Shown: positions 9,227-17,705 of the stretch, piece by piece
Position numbering within the stretch: the first letter of the stretch is position 1
How the letters are laid out: every line of letters starts with the position of its first letter
Assembly (NCBI RefSeq): GCF_003610695.1
Contig: NZ_RAQH01000013.1
Coordinates: 1-64,000, forward strand
Direction: 5' to 3'
Source of the DNA: Epilithonimonas arachidiradicis
Lineage (GTDB): Bacteria; Bacteroidota; Bacteroidia; Flavobacteriales; Weeksellaceae
Length of the DNA: 64,000 nucleotides
Notes under the pieces: model-generated
The model's input: only the letters and a program-made list of their open reading frames with translations
Database searches by the model: none
What the model was told of the DNA's origin: nothing
Translations under genes and position numbers: made by a program

Positions 9227-11509
9227 CTATTTTTTATCTTTCATCTGTGCATCAAGAACTGCAATTGTTGCAAGATTTACAATTTCATCCACACTTGATC
9301 TCATTTGCAGAACGTGAACCGGCTGGTCAAGCCCCATCAGGATTGGCCCGATGGTTTGTGCGGCTTTCATTCCTCTGATGATCTTATATGATAGGTTTGC
9401 ACTTTCAAGATTTGGGAAAACCAAAACATTGGCCGGATTGGTTCCTAATTTTGAGAAAGGATAATCCGCCAAGTGGTCACTATTTAAGGCAAAGTCTGGT
9501 TGGATTTCACCATCTACAATCATTTTCGGATATTTCTCGTGAAGGATTTTCACCGCAGCCGCCACTTTTTTAGAAGTATCTGCTTTGGCAGAAAAATTTT
9601 CGAATCCCAGCATCGCCAGCCTTGGTTCAATAGCAAAAGATTTTACGGTAAATTCTGCCATTCTTGCAATCTCAACAAGATCTTCTGCAGAAGGATTTTT
9701 ATTTATAGAAGTATCTGCGAAGAATAATGGCTTCTTTTCAGTCAGGATCATCATCATTGCGGCAACCTTATTAACACCCGGTTTTTTATCAATGATTTCT
9801 AAAATAGGTTTCAAAACCGATGCATAGCTTTTGGAGAAACCAACAATCAAAGCATCCGTATCGCCATGCTCCAGCATTAACGGTCCAAAATAATCACGCT
9901 GTCTGACGTATCTTTTCGCTTTATATTCGTTGATGCCTTTTCTGTTGCGTTTGTCCCAAAGGGTTTTGCGGTATTTTTTACGGGTTTCTTTATTTTCGTC
10001 ATCATTCGGATCGATGATTGGAATGTCTAGTGTGATTCCGTATTCTTCCATTTTTTCTTTGATAAGCCTTTTGCTTCCCAATAAACTTGGATAAGCGATG
10101 CCTTCTTCCTGTAGAATCTGCGCTGCTTTCAAAATATTATACTCTTCGCCGTTTCCAAGAGTTACCCTTTTCGGGTTTGCTTTGGCGCGGTTTTGCATCA
10201 TTCTTACGAGCTTTTCATCTCTTCCCATCCTGTCAAGAAGCTGGTTCTCGTATTCTTCAAAATTATCAATTGATTTACCTGCAATTCCACTTTCCATTGC
10301 TGCTTTTGCGACGGCAATAGAAACTTTGGTAATCAACCTGTTATCAAAAGGTTTTGGGATAAAATATTCTTTTCCGAAGCTGATATCTCTCACATTATAA
10401 GCCAGCTTTACCATTTCAGGAACGGGTTCCTTTGCAATTTCTGCTAAGGCGTGAACCGCTGCTAATTTCATCGCTTCATTGATTCCTCTTGCCTGAACAT
10501 CCAAAGCTCCTCTGAATATGTAAGGAAAACCAAGAACATTATTCACCTGATTAGGATAATCACTTCTTCCAGTCGCCATTATCACATCTTCTCTTGTTTC
10601 AATTGCCAAATCATAACTGATTTCCGGATCCGGATTGGCCAAGGCAAAAACGATTGGATTGCTCGCCATAGAAAGCAGCATATCAGGCGACATTACGTTT
10701 CCTTTTGACAATCCTACAAAAACATCGGATCCTATTACCGCATCTTCCAAAGTTGAAATATCAGTCTGAGCAATGAAGTCTAATTTCTCCGGCGTAAGGT
10801 TTTCTCTTTTATGATTGATGACACCTTTGCTGTCACACATCAAAATATTTTTTGGATCAAGACCAAGCGAAATATATAATTTTGCACAAGCGATAGCTGC
10901 TGCTCCAGCTCCATTGATCACCATTTTCACTTCTCCGATCTTTTTTCCTGCAATTTCCAAAGCATTAATCAAAGCAGCTGCAGAAATAATCGCCGTTCCG
11001 TGCTGGTCATCGTGCATCAATGGAATGTCTAATTCTTCTTTCAATCTTTGCTCGATGTAGAAAGCTTCCGGTGCTTTGATATCTTCCAGATTGATTCCTC
11101 CGAAAGTCGGCGCGATGGCTTTTACGGTTTCTATGAATTTGTCAGGATCTTTTTCATTGATTTCAATATCAAAAACATTGATTCCTGCAAAGATTTTAAA
11201 AAGTAAACCTTTTCCTTCCATCACCGGCTTAGATGCTTCCGGACCGATGTCTCCTAAGCCTAAAACAGCTGTCCCGTTGGAAATTACAGCTACCAAATTT
11301 CCTTTGGATGTATATTCGTAAACGCTTTGCGGATCATCGTGGATGGCCATACAAGGTACAGCAACCCCTGGCGAATAAGCCAAAGACAAATCTCTTTGCG
11401 AAGAATGCGGTTTGGAAGGAATTACCTCGATTTTACCCTTCGGTTCCTGACGGTGATAATCTAAAGCTGCTTTATCAAAAGCGTTTTGGTCTCTTGAATT
11501 TTTTGACAT
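9227..11509 (-). CDS. maeB: NADP-dependent malic enzyme, MaeB type
   Basis: Malic enzyme oxidatively decarboxylates malate to pyruvate and makes NADPH. At 760 aa it is the long two-part form. Residues 1 to about 430 hold the malic domain, with the metal-binding stretch HDDQHGTAI near 165 and a Rossmann motif [10 protein letters not shown] near 200. From about 440 the rest is phosphotransacetylase-like, as in E. coli MaeB, where that part is regulatory. The start [11 protein letters not shown] gives a normal N-terminus. It stands alone as a leftward unit with its own terminator. Confidence 0.93.
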   Translation of the reverse strand: MSKNSRDQNAFDKAALDYHRQEPKGKIEVIPSKPHSSQRDLSLAYSPGVAVPCMAIHDDPQSVYEYTSKGNLVAVISNGTAVLGLGDIGPEASKPVMEGKGLLFKIFAGINVFDIEINEKDPDKFIETVKAIAPTFGGINLEDIKAPEAFYIEQRLKEELDIPLMHDDQHGTAIISAAALINALEIAGKKIGEVKMVINGAGAAAIACAKLYISLGLDPKNILMCDSKGVINHKRENLTPEKLDFIAQTDISTLEDAVIGSDVFVGLSKGNVMSPDMLLSMASNPIVFALANPDPEISYDLAIETREDVIMATGRSDYPNQVNNVLGFPYIFRGALDVQARGINEAMKLAAVHALAEIAKEPVPEMVKLAYNVRDISFGKEYFIPKPFDNRLITKVSIAVAKAAMESGIAGKSIDNFEEYENQLLDRMGRDEKLVRMMQNRAKANPKRVTLGNGEEYNILKAAQILQEEGIAYPSLLGSKRLIKEKMEEYGITLDIPIIDPNDDENKETRKKYRKTLWDKRNRKGINEYKAKRYVRQRDYFGPLMLEHGDTDALIVGFSKSYASVLKPILEIIDKKPGVNKVAAMMMILTEKKPLFFADTSINKNPSAEDLVEIARMAEFTVKSFAIEPRLAMLGFENFSAKADTSKKVAAAVKILHEKYPKMIVDGEIQPDFALNSDHLADYPFSKLGTNPANVLVFPNLESANLSYKIIRGMKAAQTIGPILMGLDQPVHVLQMRSSVDEIVNLATIAVLDAQMKDKK

Positions 11510-11577
11510 TGTTGATTTACTTTTGTTGTGCTTCTATATACTATTATAGACTCACGGGTTTTTATTTTTCTTTGCGT

Positions 11578-11736
11578 AAGGGCGGAGGGCATTGTTGGAG
11601 CTCTTTTTTGTTTTTGTTGAAAAGGCACTTCGAGCGCCTCAGGATGATAAAAACAAAAAAAGCGACTGCCCGCAGACCGGCCCGCTTGTTTTGGCGGCTG
11701 ACTCAGCCCGGCAAAACAAAGGGATACGCCCTAATA
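11578..11736 (+). repeat. Interspersed hairpin element, type 2 (long loop)
   Basis: A GGAGCTC arm leads into TTTTTTGTTTTT, pairs with AAAAACAAAAAAAG near 11650, and is followed by AGCG and GC-rich arm sequence. The loop holds another common motif, CACTTCGAGCGCCTCAGGATGA. Arms match 44122-44241 and 54750-54833. It fills the spacer between the maeB start and the end of the BadF-type kinase. ORFs drawn through it have no support. Confidence 0.55.
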
Positions 11737-11747
11737 TTATTGCAAAG

Positions 11748-12608
11748 TTAAAGCTTTGGAATGATATAGTCACGATGATAATTGACCAGACTTTCTATCG
11801 GCTTCTGTACAACTGTCCCGATTCTGAAGTGAAAATCTGACGCCGCTGCCCGCAAGGAATCTTCAAAAAAGTAGGCAATGGATCCAATGAAATTGATCTC
11901 ACAATCCCGGCACTCTTCGTACGGCATCACCTGAAACTCAAGGAAATTCTTGAGTTCTTTGTAAATGAAATTCTGAAAATACGGATGGTTTTTTCTGTCT
12001 ACAATGAACCTTGTAAAATCTGCCATATAAGCATTCGCTCTGGGATTGTGATACATATTTTTCAATAACTCATCAATATTCAGCTGATAAATCTCAGTAA
12101 ATTGCTGATGCAAATCCGGTGGCAGTTTCTTCATAAAATAATGGCGAACGAGCTGCTTTCCTAATGCACTTCCACTGCCTTCGTCCCCGATCAGGAATCC
12201 TAAAGACGGTAATTCGGTTTTGACATTTTCGCCATCGAAATAACAGGCATTGGAACCTGTTCCGAGAATGCAGACAATTGCTGGAACACCTCTATAGGCG
12301 GCATATGCTGCTGCGAGAAGATCTTCTTTGACGTGAACCTGCGCATTGGTAAAAACCTTTTGTATCTCACGTTCCACGATCAGCTTTTTTTCTGCTGTTC
12401 CACAACCGGAGCCATAAAAAAAGATGTTTTCCAGATAATCCTGAAACTTTGTAAGAGCTTGATTTTTTTCTAATTCGGGAGCAATTAATTCTGCTTTTAT
12501 GATATTAGGGTTGAAACCCACCGTTTCTGTTTTCAGTACTTCTGTACCGTCGTTTTCAAGAATGACCCAGTCACATTTTGTGGATCCTCCGTCAACAATA
12601 GCAATCAT
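11748..12608 (-). CDS. BadF/BadG/BcrA/BcrD-family kinase, probable N-acetylglucosamine kinase
   Basis: The 286-aa protein has the ASKHA (actin/hexokinase) fold signatures: phosphate-1 loop VDGGSTKCDW at residues 4-13, phosphate-2 LGTGSNACYF near 113-122, and FLIGDEGSGSALGK near 135-148. These fit the BadF/BcrA ATPase family, whose close bacterial relatives phosphorylate N-acetylglucosamine or glucosamine. Sugar specificity cannot be read from sequence. No Fe-S ligand cysteines typical of true BcrA/D activators stand out. The start codon is followed by the family-typical MIAIVDGG. Confidence 0.8.
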   Translation of the reverse strand: MIAIVDGGSTKCDWVILENDGTEVLKTETVGFNPNIIKAELIAPELEKNQALTKFQDYLENIFFYGSGCGTAEKKLIVEREIQKVFTNAQVHVKEDLLAAAYAAYRGVPAIVCILGTGSNACYFDGENVKTELPSLGFLIGDEGSGSALGKQLVRHYFMKKLPPDLHQQFTEIYQLNIDELLKNMYHNPRANAYMADFTRFIVDRKNHPYFQNFIYKELKNFLEFQVMPYEECRDCEINFIGSIAYFFEDSLRAAASDFHFRIGTVVQKPIESLVNYHRDYIIPKL

Positions 12609-12671
12609 ATAAATATGTATTTAGAATGCTAAAATAATATTTTTTCGGGAAGGTTTTGAATTGATTTTTCA

Positions 12672-12923
12672 CTATTGATCTTTATCTTCTATCAACCAGT
12701 CTTCTATCTCGTCCTCCAGATAAGTTGTTTGTAGTTTGATGGCATTGATGAAATCATCCGGGATACTTTCTGTAGTCTCACTGCTTTCAAGATCCCAGAG
12801 CTCATCAGACATTGTTTCATACTCAGAATAGATTCTTTTGAATCTGGAACTGCTTTTTTCCAACTCTTCGATCTTTTTTTGCTGAGGCAAAAATTTTCTG
12901 TAAGGTCTGTTAGAATTTTTCAT
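12672..12923 (-). CDS. Small acidic hypothetical protein
   Basis: The 83-aa protein has a basic N-terminus (NRPYRKFLPQQKK), a short helical, coiled-coil-prone middle and a strongly acidic tail (YLEDEIEDWLIEDKDQ). There is no signal peptide, membrane segment or motif I recognise. It lies 63 bp upstream of the BadF-type kinase on the same strand and may share its transcript. Coding is supported by good codon use and tight packing, not by homology. Confidence 0.6.
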   Translation of the reverse strand: MKNSNRPYRKFLPQQKKIEELEKSSSRFKRIYSEYETMSDELWDLESSETTESIPDDFINAIKLQTTYLEDEIEDWLIEDKDQ

Positions 12924-13164
12924 TTGATTACTATTTGTGGTTTGGGTGTTTTATGTTTAGCGAAAAAATTTCCCGACCAATTATTATTAGTCAGGTTAAC
13001 TTTATTCTTAACTTTAATTATTTGCATTATTTTCAATAAGAAAACCTTTGTACAAACAATTTTTCAATCAAATATCATTTTCTTTTACAATAAAATAAAT
13101 GTAGGAATATTTCTAATACAAAAAAATTATTTAACGATTATTTTAAAACATTTAACAATTCGTA

Positions 13165-13172
13165 TAAATTTG
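13165..13172 (+). promoter_or_regulatory. Possible -7 box of the GtrA gene
   Basis: TAAATTTG matches the -7 consensus exactly and lies just 8 bases before the GtrA start codon, so the leader would be very short. No TTG is seen at the right distance upstream. The rest of the spacer 12924-13180 is AT-rich with nothing else recognised. Confidence 0.35.
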
Positions 13173-13180
13173 CAAATGAA

Positions 13181-13639
13181 ATGAAACAATTAATTCTACA
13201 TCAGAAGCAAGTTATATTCTTTATCATTGCAGGCGGACTAAGTGCTGTTATAGAAATCGGCAGCTTTAAACTTTTCAGCGTTTATCTTCCAAAAGTCTTT
13301 TTGTGGGAGTATAATCTTTATGGAATTAAATACCCGTTTAGCAATATCCTGTCAACGAGTTGTGGAATTATTACCAATTATTTTTTAAGTATTTGGTTTG
13401 TGTTTGAAAGAGGAAAACATTCCAAGAGAAAAGAGTTTGCTTATTTTATCCTTGTTTCTGTGGTTTCTACTTTTATAAGCTTGTTTTTGTTCCAGATATT
13501 ATATCACTTTGTCTTCAAAGAAGTAATAGATCTGGGAATCTATGTGCTTTCTCCGGAAATGATGAGTAAGATCTCTGCCATACTTCTCGTCTCGATGCTG
13601 AATTATTCTATAAAGAAAAAAGTTATTTTTAACGGATAA
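13181..13639 (+). CDS. GtrA family membrane protein
   Basis: The 152-aa protein has four predicted membrane helices (about 10-28, 48-70, 85-108 and 125-145), an early GGLSAVIEIGSFKL segment and a central N.LS..CGIITNYFLS.WFVF stretch characteristic of the GtrA/DPMS family. Members help move polyprenyl-linked sugars across the inner membrane for cell-wall or surface glycan decoration. The usual glycosyltransferase partner is not adjacent. The gene is followed by an acyltransferase 40 bp downstream. Confidence 0.8.
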   Translation: MKQLILHQKQVIFFIIAGGLSAVIEIGSFKLFSVYLPKVFLWEYNLYGIKYPFSNILSTSCGIITNYFLSIWFVFERGKHSKRKEFAYFILVSVVSTFISLFLFQILYHFVFKEVIDLGIYVLSPEMMSKISAILLVSMLNYSIKKKVIFNG

Positions 13640-13644
13640 AAACT

Positions 13645-13652
13645 TATTTTTG
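13645..13652 (+). promoter_or_regulatory. Possible -7 box before the acyltransferase gene
   Basis: TATTTTTG fits TAnnTTTG and lies 27 bases before the acyltransferase start, just after the GtrA stop. No convincing -33 TTG is present, so this is a weak call. Confidence 0.3.
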
Positions 13653-13679
13653 GTCTGATTAATTTTTTATTAGACATTA

Positions 13680-14408
13680 ATGAAAACATTACTGGTGTAT
13701 GTTTGGCGATTTTGGATGGTGATCCTGGGCACTGTTCTAACATTAATATTTTTTATTCCTGTTTATATTTTATCGATCCGGCAGAAGGATTACAAATTCT
13801 GCTATTTTTTTATCCGTCTCTGGGCTATCGGAATGTTCTACGGAATGGGTTTCCGATACAAAATGATTTCTAAAACTGATCAAAAAATCGACCGGTCACA
13901 GCCGTATGTTATCATCTCCAACCATACTTCTATAATGGATGTTATGCTGCCCTGCATCCTCTTCCCCAATCATCCGCTCTGTTATGTCGGAAAAAAAGAA
14001 CTGGAAAAAATCCCAATCTTTGGAACCGTTTACAAAAGAGTGTGTGTGATGGTAGACAGAAATAGCGCAAGAAGCCGTGCCGATGTTTACCGAAGGTGTG
14101 CGGAAAGAATGCAGAAAGGTCACAGTGTTGTTATTTTCCCTGAAGGTGGTGTCCCGGATGATACGAGCATTGTTCTGGATCAATTCAAAGATGGTGCTTT
14201 TATTTTGGCAACTAAACATCAGTTTCCTATTGCGGTTTTCAGTTTCAAAGGTCTGAAAGAGATGTTCCCTTTTGATAACAAAAAGGGATATCCCGGAGTT
14301 GTGAAGGTTTTTTTCAATGATATTTTGACACCGGACTTATCATTAAAAGAGCTTAGGGAAAAAGCTTTTAACGAAATTCAATTCTCCCTCATAGAGAAAA
14401 TAAAATAA
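13680..14408 (+). CDS. 1-acyl-sn-glycerol-3-phosphate acyltransferase family (PlsC-like)
   Basis: The 242-aa protein begins with a membrane anchor (about 8-30). It then shows the PlsC-family catalytic motif NHTSIMD (HX4D, about residues 80-86), a binding motif around V.VDRNSARSRADVYRR and the FPEG block near 158. These enzymes add the second acyl chain to make phosphatidic acid, or acylate related lipids, at the inner membrane. Assignment to the family is firm; substrate is inferred. It follows the GtrA gene on the same strand. Confidence 0.88.
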   Translation: MKTLLVYVWRFWMVILGTVLTLIFFIPVYILSIRQKDYKFCYFFIRLWAIGMFYGMGFRYKMISKTDQKIDRSQPYVIISNHTSIMDVMLPCILFPNHPLCYVGKKELEKIPIFGTVYKRVCVMVDRNSARSRADVYRRCAERMQKGHSVVIFPEGGVPDDTSIVLDQFKDGAFILATKHQFPIAVFSFKGLKEMFPFDNKKGYPGVVKVFFNDILTPDLSLKELREKAFNEIQFSLIEKIK

Positions 14409-14435
14409 TTTATCCAACGAATACTAGTTTTTACT

Positions 14436-14443
14436 TACATTTG
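14436..14443 (+). promoter_or_regulatory. Possible -7 box of the MFS transporter gene
   Basis: TACATTTG matches TAnnTTTG, 38 bases before the transporter start codon and 28 bases after the acyltransferase stop. No clear TTG partner was found. Confidence 0.35.
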
Positions 14444-14481
14444 TTTCAATCTTAACTTAAAATTAACATTAAAATTAAATA

Positions 14482-15930
14482 ATGGAAACACAAAAAACCA
14501 ATTGGGCACAGTTCATTCCTCTTGTAACCGTCTTCTTCTTCTGGGGATTCGTTGCAGCGAGTAACGATATTTTGATTCCCGTTTTCAAAAAAGCATTTGA
14601 TCTGACACAGGGTCAAAGCCAGCTTGTATCTGTCGCCTTTTATATTGCTTATACAGTAGGTTCTATTATTTATATGTTGATTTCGTTAGCGATCCGTAAG
14701 GATTTGGTCAACAAAATTGGTTATAAAAACGGATTAGCTCTGGGACTTGCGATCTCAGCATTAGGAACATTATTGTTTTATCCGGCAGCTAATCTGCACT
14801 CATTTCCGCTGATGCTTTCCGGATTATTTATTGTGGCTCTAGGGTTTTCTTTACAACAAACAGTCGCCAATCCATTAGCAATTGCCTTAGGTCCGGTAAA
14901 GACCGGTTCTCAACGATTGACATTAGCCGGAGGAATCAACAACCTTGGAACCACAATCGGTCCATTGATTGTAAGTTTTGCTATTTTTGGTTCAGCCGCT
15001 TCTGAGAATACCGAAATGAGCATCGAGAGTGTGAAAATCCCTTATCTGGTTTTAGGCGTAGCATTCTTAGCCGTTGCTATTTTGCTTAAATTATCATCAC
15101 TACCAGAACATCCAGACACCATCGAAGAATCCGTAAAAGATGAAGGCGCCGTAAGAAGTTCAGCTTTGAAATATCCGCAGCTTTTATTGGGAATGCTGGC
15201 AATTTTCATATACGTTGGCGTAGAGGTTTCAACAGCAAGTAATCTACCTGCTTATATGGAATCTATCGTGAATTCGGAGACAGGTGTTCTTTACACTTTG
15301 AAAGAAATATCTCCTTACATTTCTCTTTATTGGGCAAGTTTGATGATTGGTCGTTGGACAGGAGCTGTTGAAGCTTTTACAGACAATATGAGTTTGCAAA
15401 AAGTGTTAAGATTCTTAGCACCCTATTTAGCTTTCGGAGTTTTCCTTTTAGTTAATGCTATTGCGAAACACGATTTGACACCTTTTTATATTTATGGACT
15501 AATTATCCTAGTATTAATTGCAGCTGATATGGCAAGTAAAGGAAATCCGGCAAGGATGTTATTGATCTTCTCAGCGTTAGGAATTGTGGCAACAGCAGTT
15601 GGTATGTTTACAGACGGCATTGTCAGCATCTACGCTTTCACAAGTGTTGGATTGTTCTGCAGTACACTTTGGCCTTGTATTTTCACCTTAGCGGTAAGCG
15701 GGTTAGGAAGACATACCAGCCAGGGAAGCAGCTTCTTGATTATGATGATTATGGGAGGCGGAATTGTCAGCTGGTTGCAAGGTATTGTATCTGAAAGTAT
15801 CGGTATCCAAAACAGTTATATTGTTGGAGTCTTATGTTTTGCTTATCTTGCGTTCTATGCTTGGAGAGTAAGTGGAATATTAAGAAATCAAGGTATTAAT
15901 TTTGATAAAAAAATATCCGGTGGACATTAG
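14482..15930 (+). CDS. MFS sugar transporter, FucP/glucose-galactose type
   Basis: The 482-aa polytopic protein shows about twelve hydrophobic segments. Its N-terminal block WAQFIPLVTVFFFWGFVAAS with NDILIPVFKKAF resembles the fucose:H+ symporter (FucP) and glucose/galactose transporter branch of the major facilitator superfamily. GGINNLGTTIGPL in the middle is also typical. It probably imports a hexose by proton symport; which sugar cannot be told. The DUF3810 gene starts inside its last codons, so the two are likely translationally coupled. Confidence 0.85.
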   Translation: METQKTNWAQFIPLVTVFFFWGFVAASNDILIPVFKKAFDLTQGQSQLVSVAFYIAYTVGSIIYMLISLAIRKDLVNKIGYKNGLALGLAISALGTLLFYPAANLHSFPLMLSGLFIVALGFSLQQTVANPLAIALGPVKTGSQRLTLAGGINNLGTTIGPLIVSFAIFGSAASENTEMSIESVKIPYLVLGVAFLAVAILLKLSSLPEHPDTIEESVKDEGAVRSSALKYPQLLLGMLAIFIYVGVEVSTASNLPAYMESIVNSETGVLYTLKEISPYISLYWASLMIGRWTGAVEAFTDNMSLQKVLRFLAPYLAFGVFLLVNAIAKHDLTPFYIYGLIILVLIAADMASKGNPARMLLIFSALGIVATAVGMFTDGIVSIYAFTSVGLFCSTLWPCIFTLAVSGLGRHTSQGSSFLIMMIMGGGIVSWLQGIVSESIGIQNSYIVGVLCFAYLAFYAWRVSGILRNQGINFDKKISGGH

Positions 15931-16969
15931 AAAAAATATTTTTTTTAAAAATAAACTTTGGGCAATCATTTTGGTTGCCCAATTTTTGTTGTTTTATATA
16001 CTGTCAAAATTCACATTTGCAATCGATTTCTTTTCAGGCGTTTTTGAATGGAAAAAGGATTTGCATATTTTATTATTTTCAGAAATTGATTTTTCTTTTG
16101 GAGATTTAATTTACATTCTAAGCGTTGTATTATTGATCTATTTTCTCGTTAGTTTGATCAGAAATAGAAAATCAAAATACCTTAAATACATCCTGGTTTT
16201 TATTAACATATATTATTTTATTTACCAATTTTTTTGGGGATTGCTGTATTTCCAACCACCAATTATTGAGAAATTACAATCCAAAACACCTACCGATGCC
16301 GAAATCAAAAATCTAACACTGAAATATCTTAATCTCTGTAAAGCAACAAGAGAACAGCTCCCTGAAAATAATAAGGGTATATTGGTAATTAATGATCTTA
16401 ATCAAATAAAATTGGAGATCCTGAGACAACAGATACATTTACCTTCTGAAATTAACACAAAGAAGCCAGTTAAAGTCTTAGCTGTAAAGCCAAGCCTATT
16501 CGATTCTTTTATGAATAAAACAGGAATTCTTGGCTATTACAATCCTTTTACAGCCGAGGCACAATACAATCCCAATATTCCAAGTACACAGCTTCCATTT
16601 ACATTAGCTCACGAGATGGCACATCAACTCGGATACGCAAGAGAACAGGAAGCCAGCTTTATAGCTTACTTATCGGCTAAAAATTCAAACAATAAAGAAT
16701 TACGATACAGCTGTCAGCTTTATGTCTTAAAAAGCCTTTTAAGATCTCTCTCTAAGAGTGATATTGCTTTTGCTAAAAATGTTGTTGATCTATATTCGAA
16801 AAAAATGAAAAGAGACAGAGAAAATGAACTATTGTTCAATAAAAACAACGAAGGATTTATCAGCGATTTTTTTGGAGTTACCAATGATCTATTTCTCAAA
16901 TCCAATCAGCAGGACGGAAGTGTTACGTATTCCTACTTTATCAATCTTCTACTTCTGTATGAAACATAA
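15920..16969 (+). CDS. DUF3810 family membrane protein with HExxH motif
   Basis: About 349 aa, with three N-terminal membrane helices (about 12-32, 52-72 and 88-110) and a soluble C-terminal part carrying AHEMAHQLGYAREQEASF. That is a zinc-peptidase-like HExxH followed by a downstream glutamate. The family is known as DUF3810; proteolysis is suggested only by the motif. No ATG exists near the 5' end. Candidate starts are GTG at 15920 (chosen, 11 bases before the transporter stop) or TTG at 15902. The overlap suggests coupling to the MFS gene. Confidence 0.78.
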   Translation: MDIRKNIFFKNKLWAIILVAQFLLFYILSKFTFAIDFFSGVFEWKKDLHILLFSEIDFSFGDLIYILSVVLLIYFLVSLIRNRKSKYLKYILVFINIYYFIYQFFWGLLYFQPPIIEKLQSKTPTDAEIKNLTLKYLNLCKATREQLPENNKGILVINDLNQIKLEILRQQIHLPSEINTKKPVKVLAVKPSLFDSFMNKTGILGYYNPFTAEAQYNPNIPSTQLPFTLAHEMAHQLGYAREQEASFIAYLSAKNSNNKELRYSCQLYVLKSLLRSLSKSDIAFAKNVVDLYSKKMKRDRENELLFNKNNEGFISDFFGVTNDLFLKSNQQDGSVTYSYFINLLLLYET

Positions 16970-17062
16970 AAAAAGAATCGTACTAGGTACGATTCTAAAA
17001 ACACAAATGATGAAAAAAAATTTATTGCTCCTGAGTGATTGTCTCAAAAGCACCGTAAAAGT
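16970..17062 (-). ncRNA. Candidate minus-strand small RNA
   Basis: On the minus strand a -33-like TTG near 17092, a 20-base spacer and TACTTTTACGG (-7-like, one mismatch) precede a gene-free stretch of about 85 bases. That stretch ends in a perfect hairpin (AGAATCGTAC/GTACGATTCT, 16975-16997) followed by seven Ts on the minus strand only. The T-tract orientation means the terminator does not serve the rightward DUF3810 gene. No meaningful ORF is enclosed. Promoter, length and RNA product are inferred. Confidence 0.4.
16974..16998 (-). terminator. Hairpin terminator of the minus-strand unit
   Basis: A 10-bp perfect stem AGAATCGTAC with a short loop is followed by TTTTTTT when read on the minus strand. 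On the plus strand it is followed by TAAAAACAC and lacks a T-run, so leftward termination is favoured. Confidence 0.6.
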
Positions 17063-17392
17063 ACAACATTTGAATTTACCTTCCAAATATTTTACTAATA
17101 TTTTTTTAAAAAATTAAAATTAGTCAGTAAAACGTTCATTATTAGCAACTTTTCTTTCACAAAATTGTATAGTTTAAGAAATAAGTTTTTATCCTAATCT
17201 TAGTAATTAATCCGTAATTAGACATCATAAATATAAAATTTCTCCACAATAAAATACCTTTGCAAATAATCATAAAATCACAATCATAACTCAATGATTA
17301 TTAGATACAAAAGCAAAATTATTTGTTAGAATTTTATAGTATAATTTCTGGAATTATTCACTACATATTTTTCATTTAATTAATTTTTGATA

Positions 17393-17530
17393 TAGTTTTG
17401 TATCAGAAATTATGACAGTATATATTTATGTTTAAATAATTAATAATTATAACTAATTATCATTAATAAATAAAACACAAAAACACAAGTGATCGAATGA
17501 AAGTAGAAGAATTCTGCTTTCATTTTTTTT
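17393..17530 (+). ncRNA. Candidate plus-strand untranslated transcript
   Basis: TAGTTTTG (17393-17400) fits TAnnTTTG. About 100 bases later a strong hairpin (GAAAGTAGAA / TTCTGCTTTC with a GAA loop) is followed by ATTTTTTTTGC, a one-directional rightward terminator. No plus-strand gene lies between DUF3810 and this terminator, so something short and non-coding, or a tiny peptide, may be transcribed. No TTG is found at the right distance. The stretch 17065-17390 between the two units is AT-rich with nothing recognised. Confidence 0.33.
17498..17530 (+). terminator. Orphan rightward terminator
   Basis: A 10-bp stem with one G-T pair and a 3-base loop precedes a run of eight Ts on the plus strand. 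The nearest upstream plus-strand gene ends more than 500 bp away. Confidence 0.65.
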
Positions 17531-17546
17531 GCTAAAATTTAAAATA

Positions 17547-17582
17547 AAAAACCGCAAACTAAAAAGTTTACGGTTTTTTTTG
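17547..17582 (-). terminator. Terminator of tRNA-Met
   Basis: AAAACCGCAAACT and AGTTTACGGTTTT pair almost perfectly. Read leftward, the stem is followed by T-rich sequence and lies directly after the tRNA 3' end. Confidence 0.6.
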
Positions 17583-17585
17583 TTG

Positions 17586-17659
17586 TAGCGAAGACGGGAA
17601 TTGAACCCGTGACCTCAGGGTTATGAATCCTGCGCTCTAACCATCTGAGCTACCTCGCC
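17586..17659 (-). tRNA. tRNA-Met (CAT anticodon)
   Basis: A 74-nt cloverleaf reads on the minus strand: acceptor GGCGAGG/CTTCGCT, D-arm GCTC/GAGC, anticodon loop TTCATAA (anticodon CAT), five-base variable loop, T-arm ACGGG/CCCGT. CCA is not encoded, as is usual in this phylum. The anticodon stem lacks the three G-C pairs of initiator tRNA, so this is elongator tRNA-Met, or less likely the lysidine-modified Ile2 tRNA. Position 1-72 is a G-T pair and 31-39 is an A-C mismatch. Confidence 0.9.
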
Positions 17660-17705
17660 ATTTTTGTGGTGCAAATATAAGGATATTTTGCATTTCCACA
17701 AATTT

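Noticed and set aside
16824-17117. Rightward ORF covering the end of DUF3810 and the following spacer
   Set aside because: It is in another frame of a well-supported gene and runs through a terminator hairpin.
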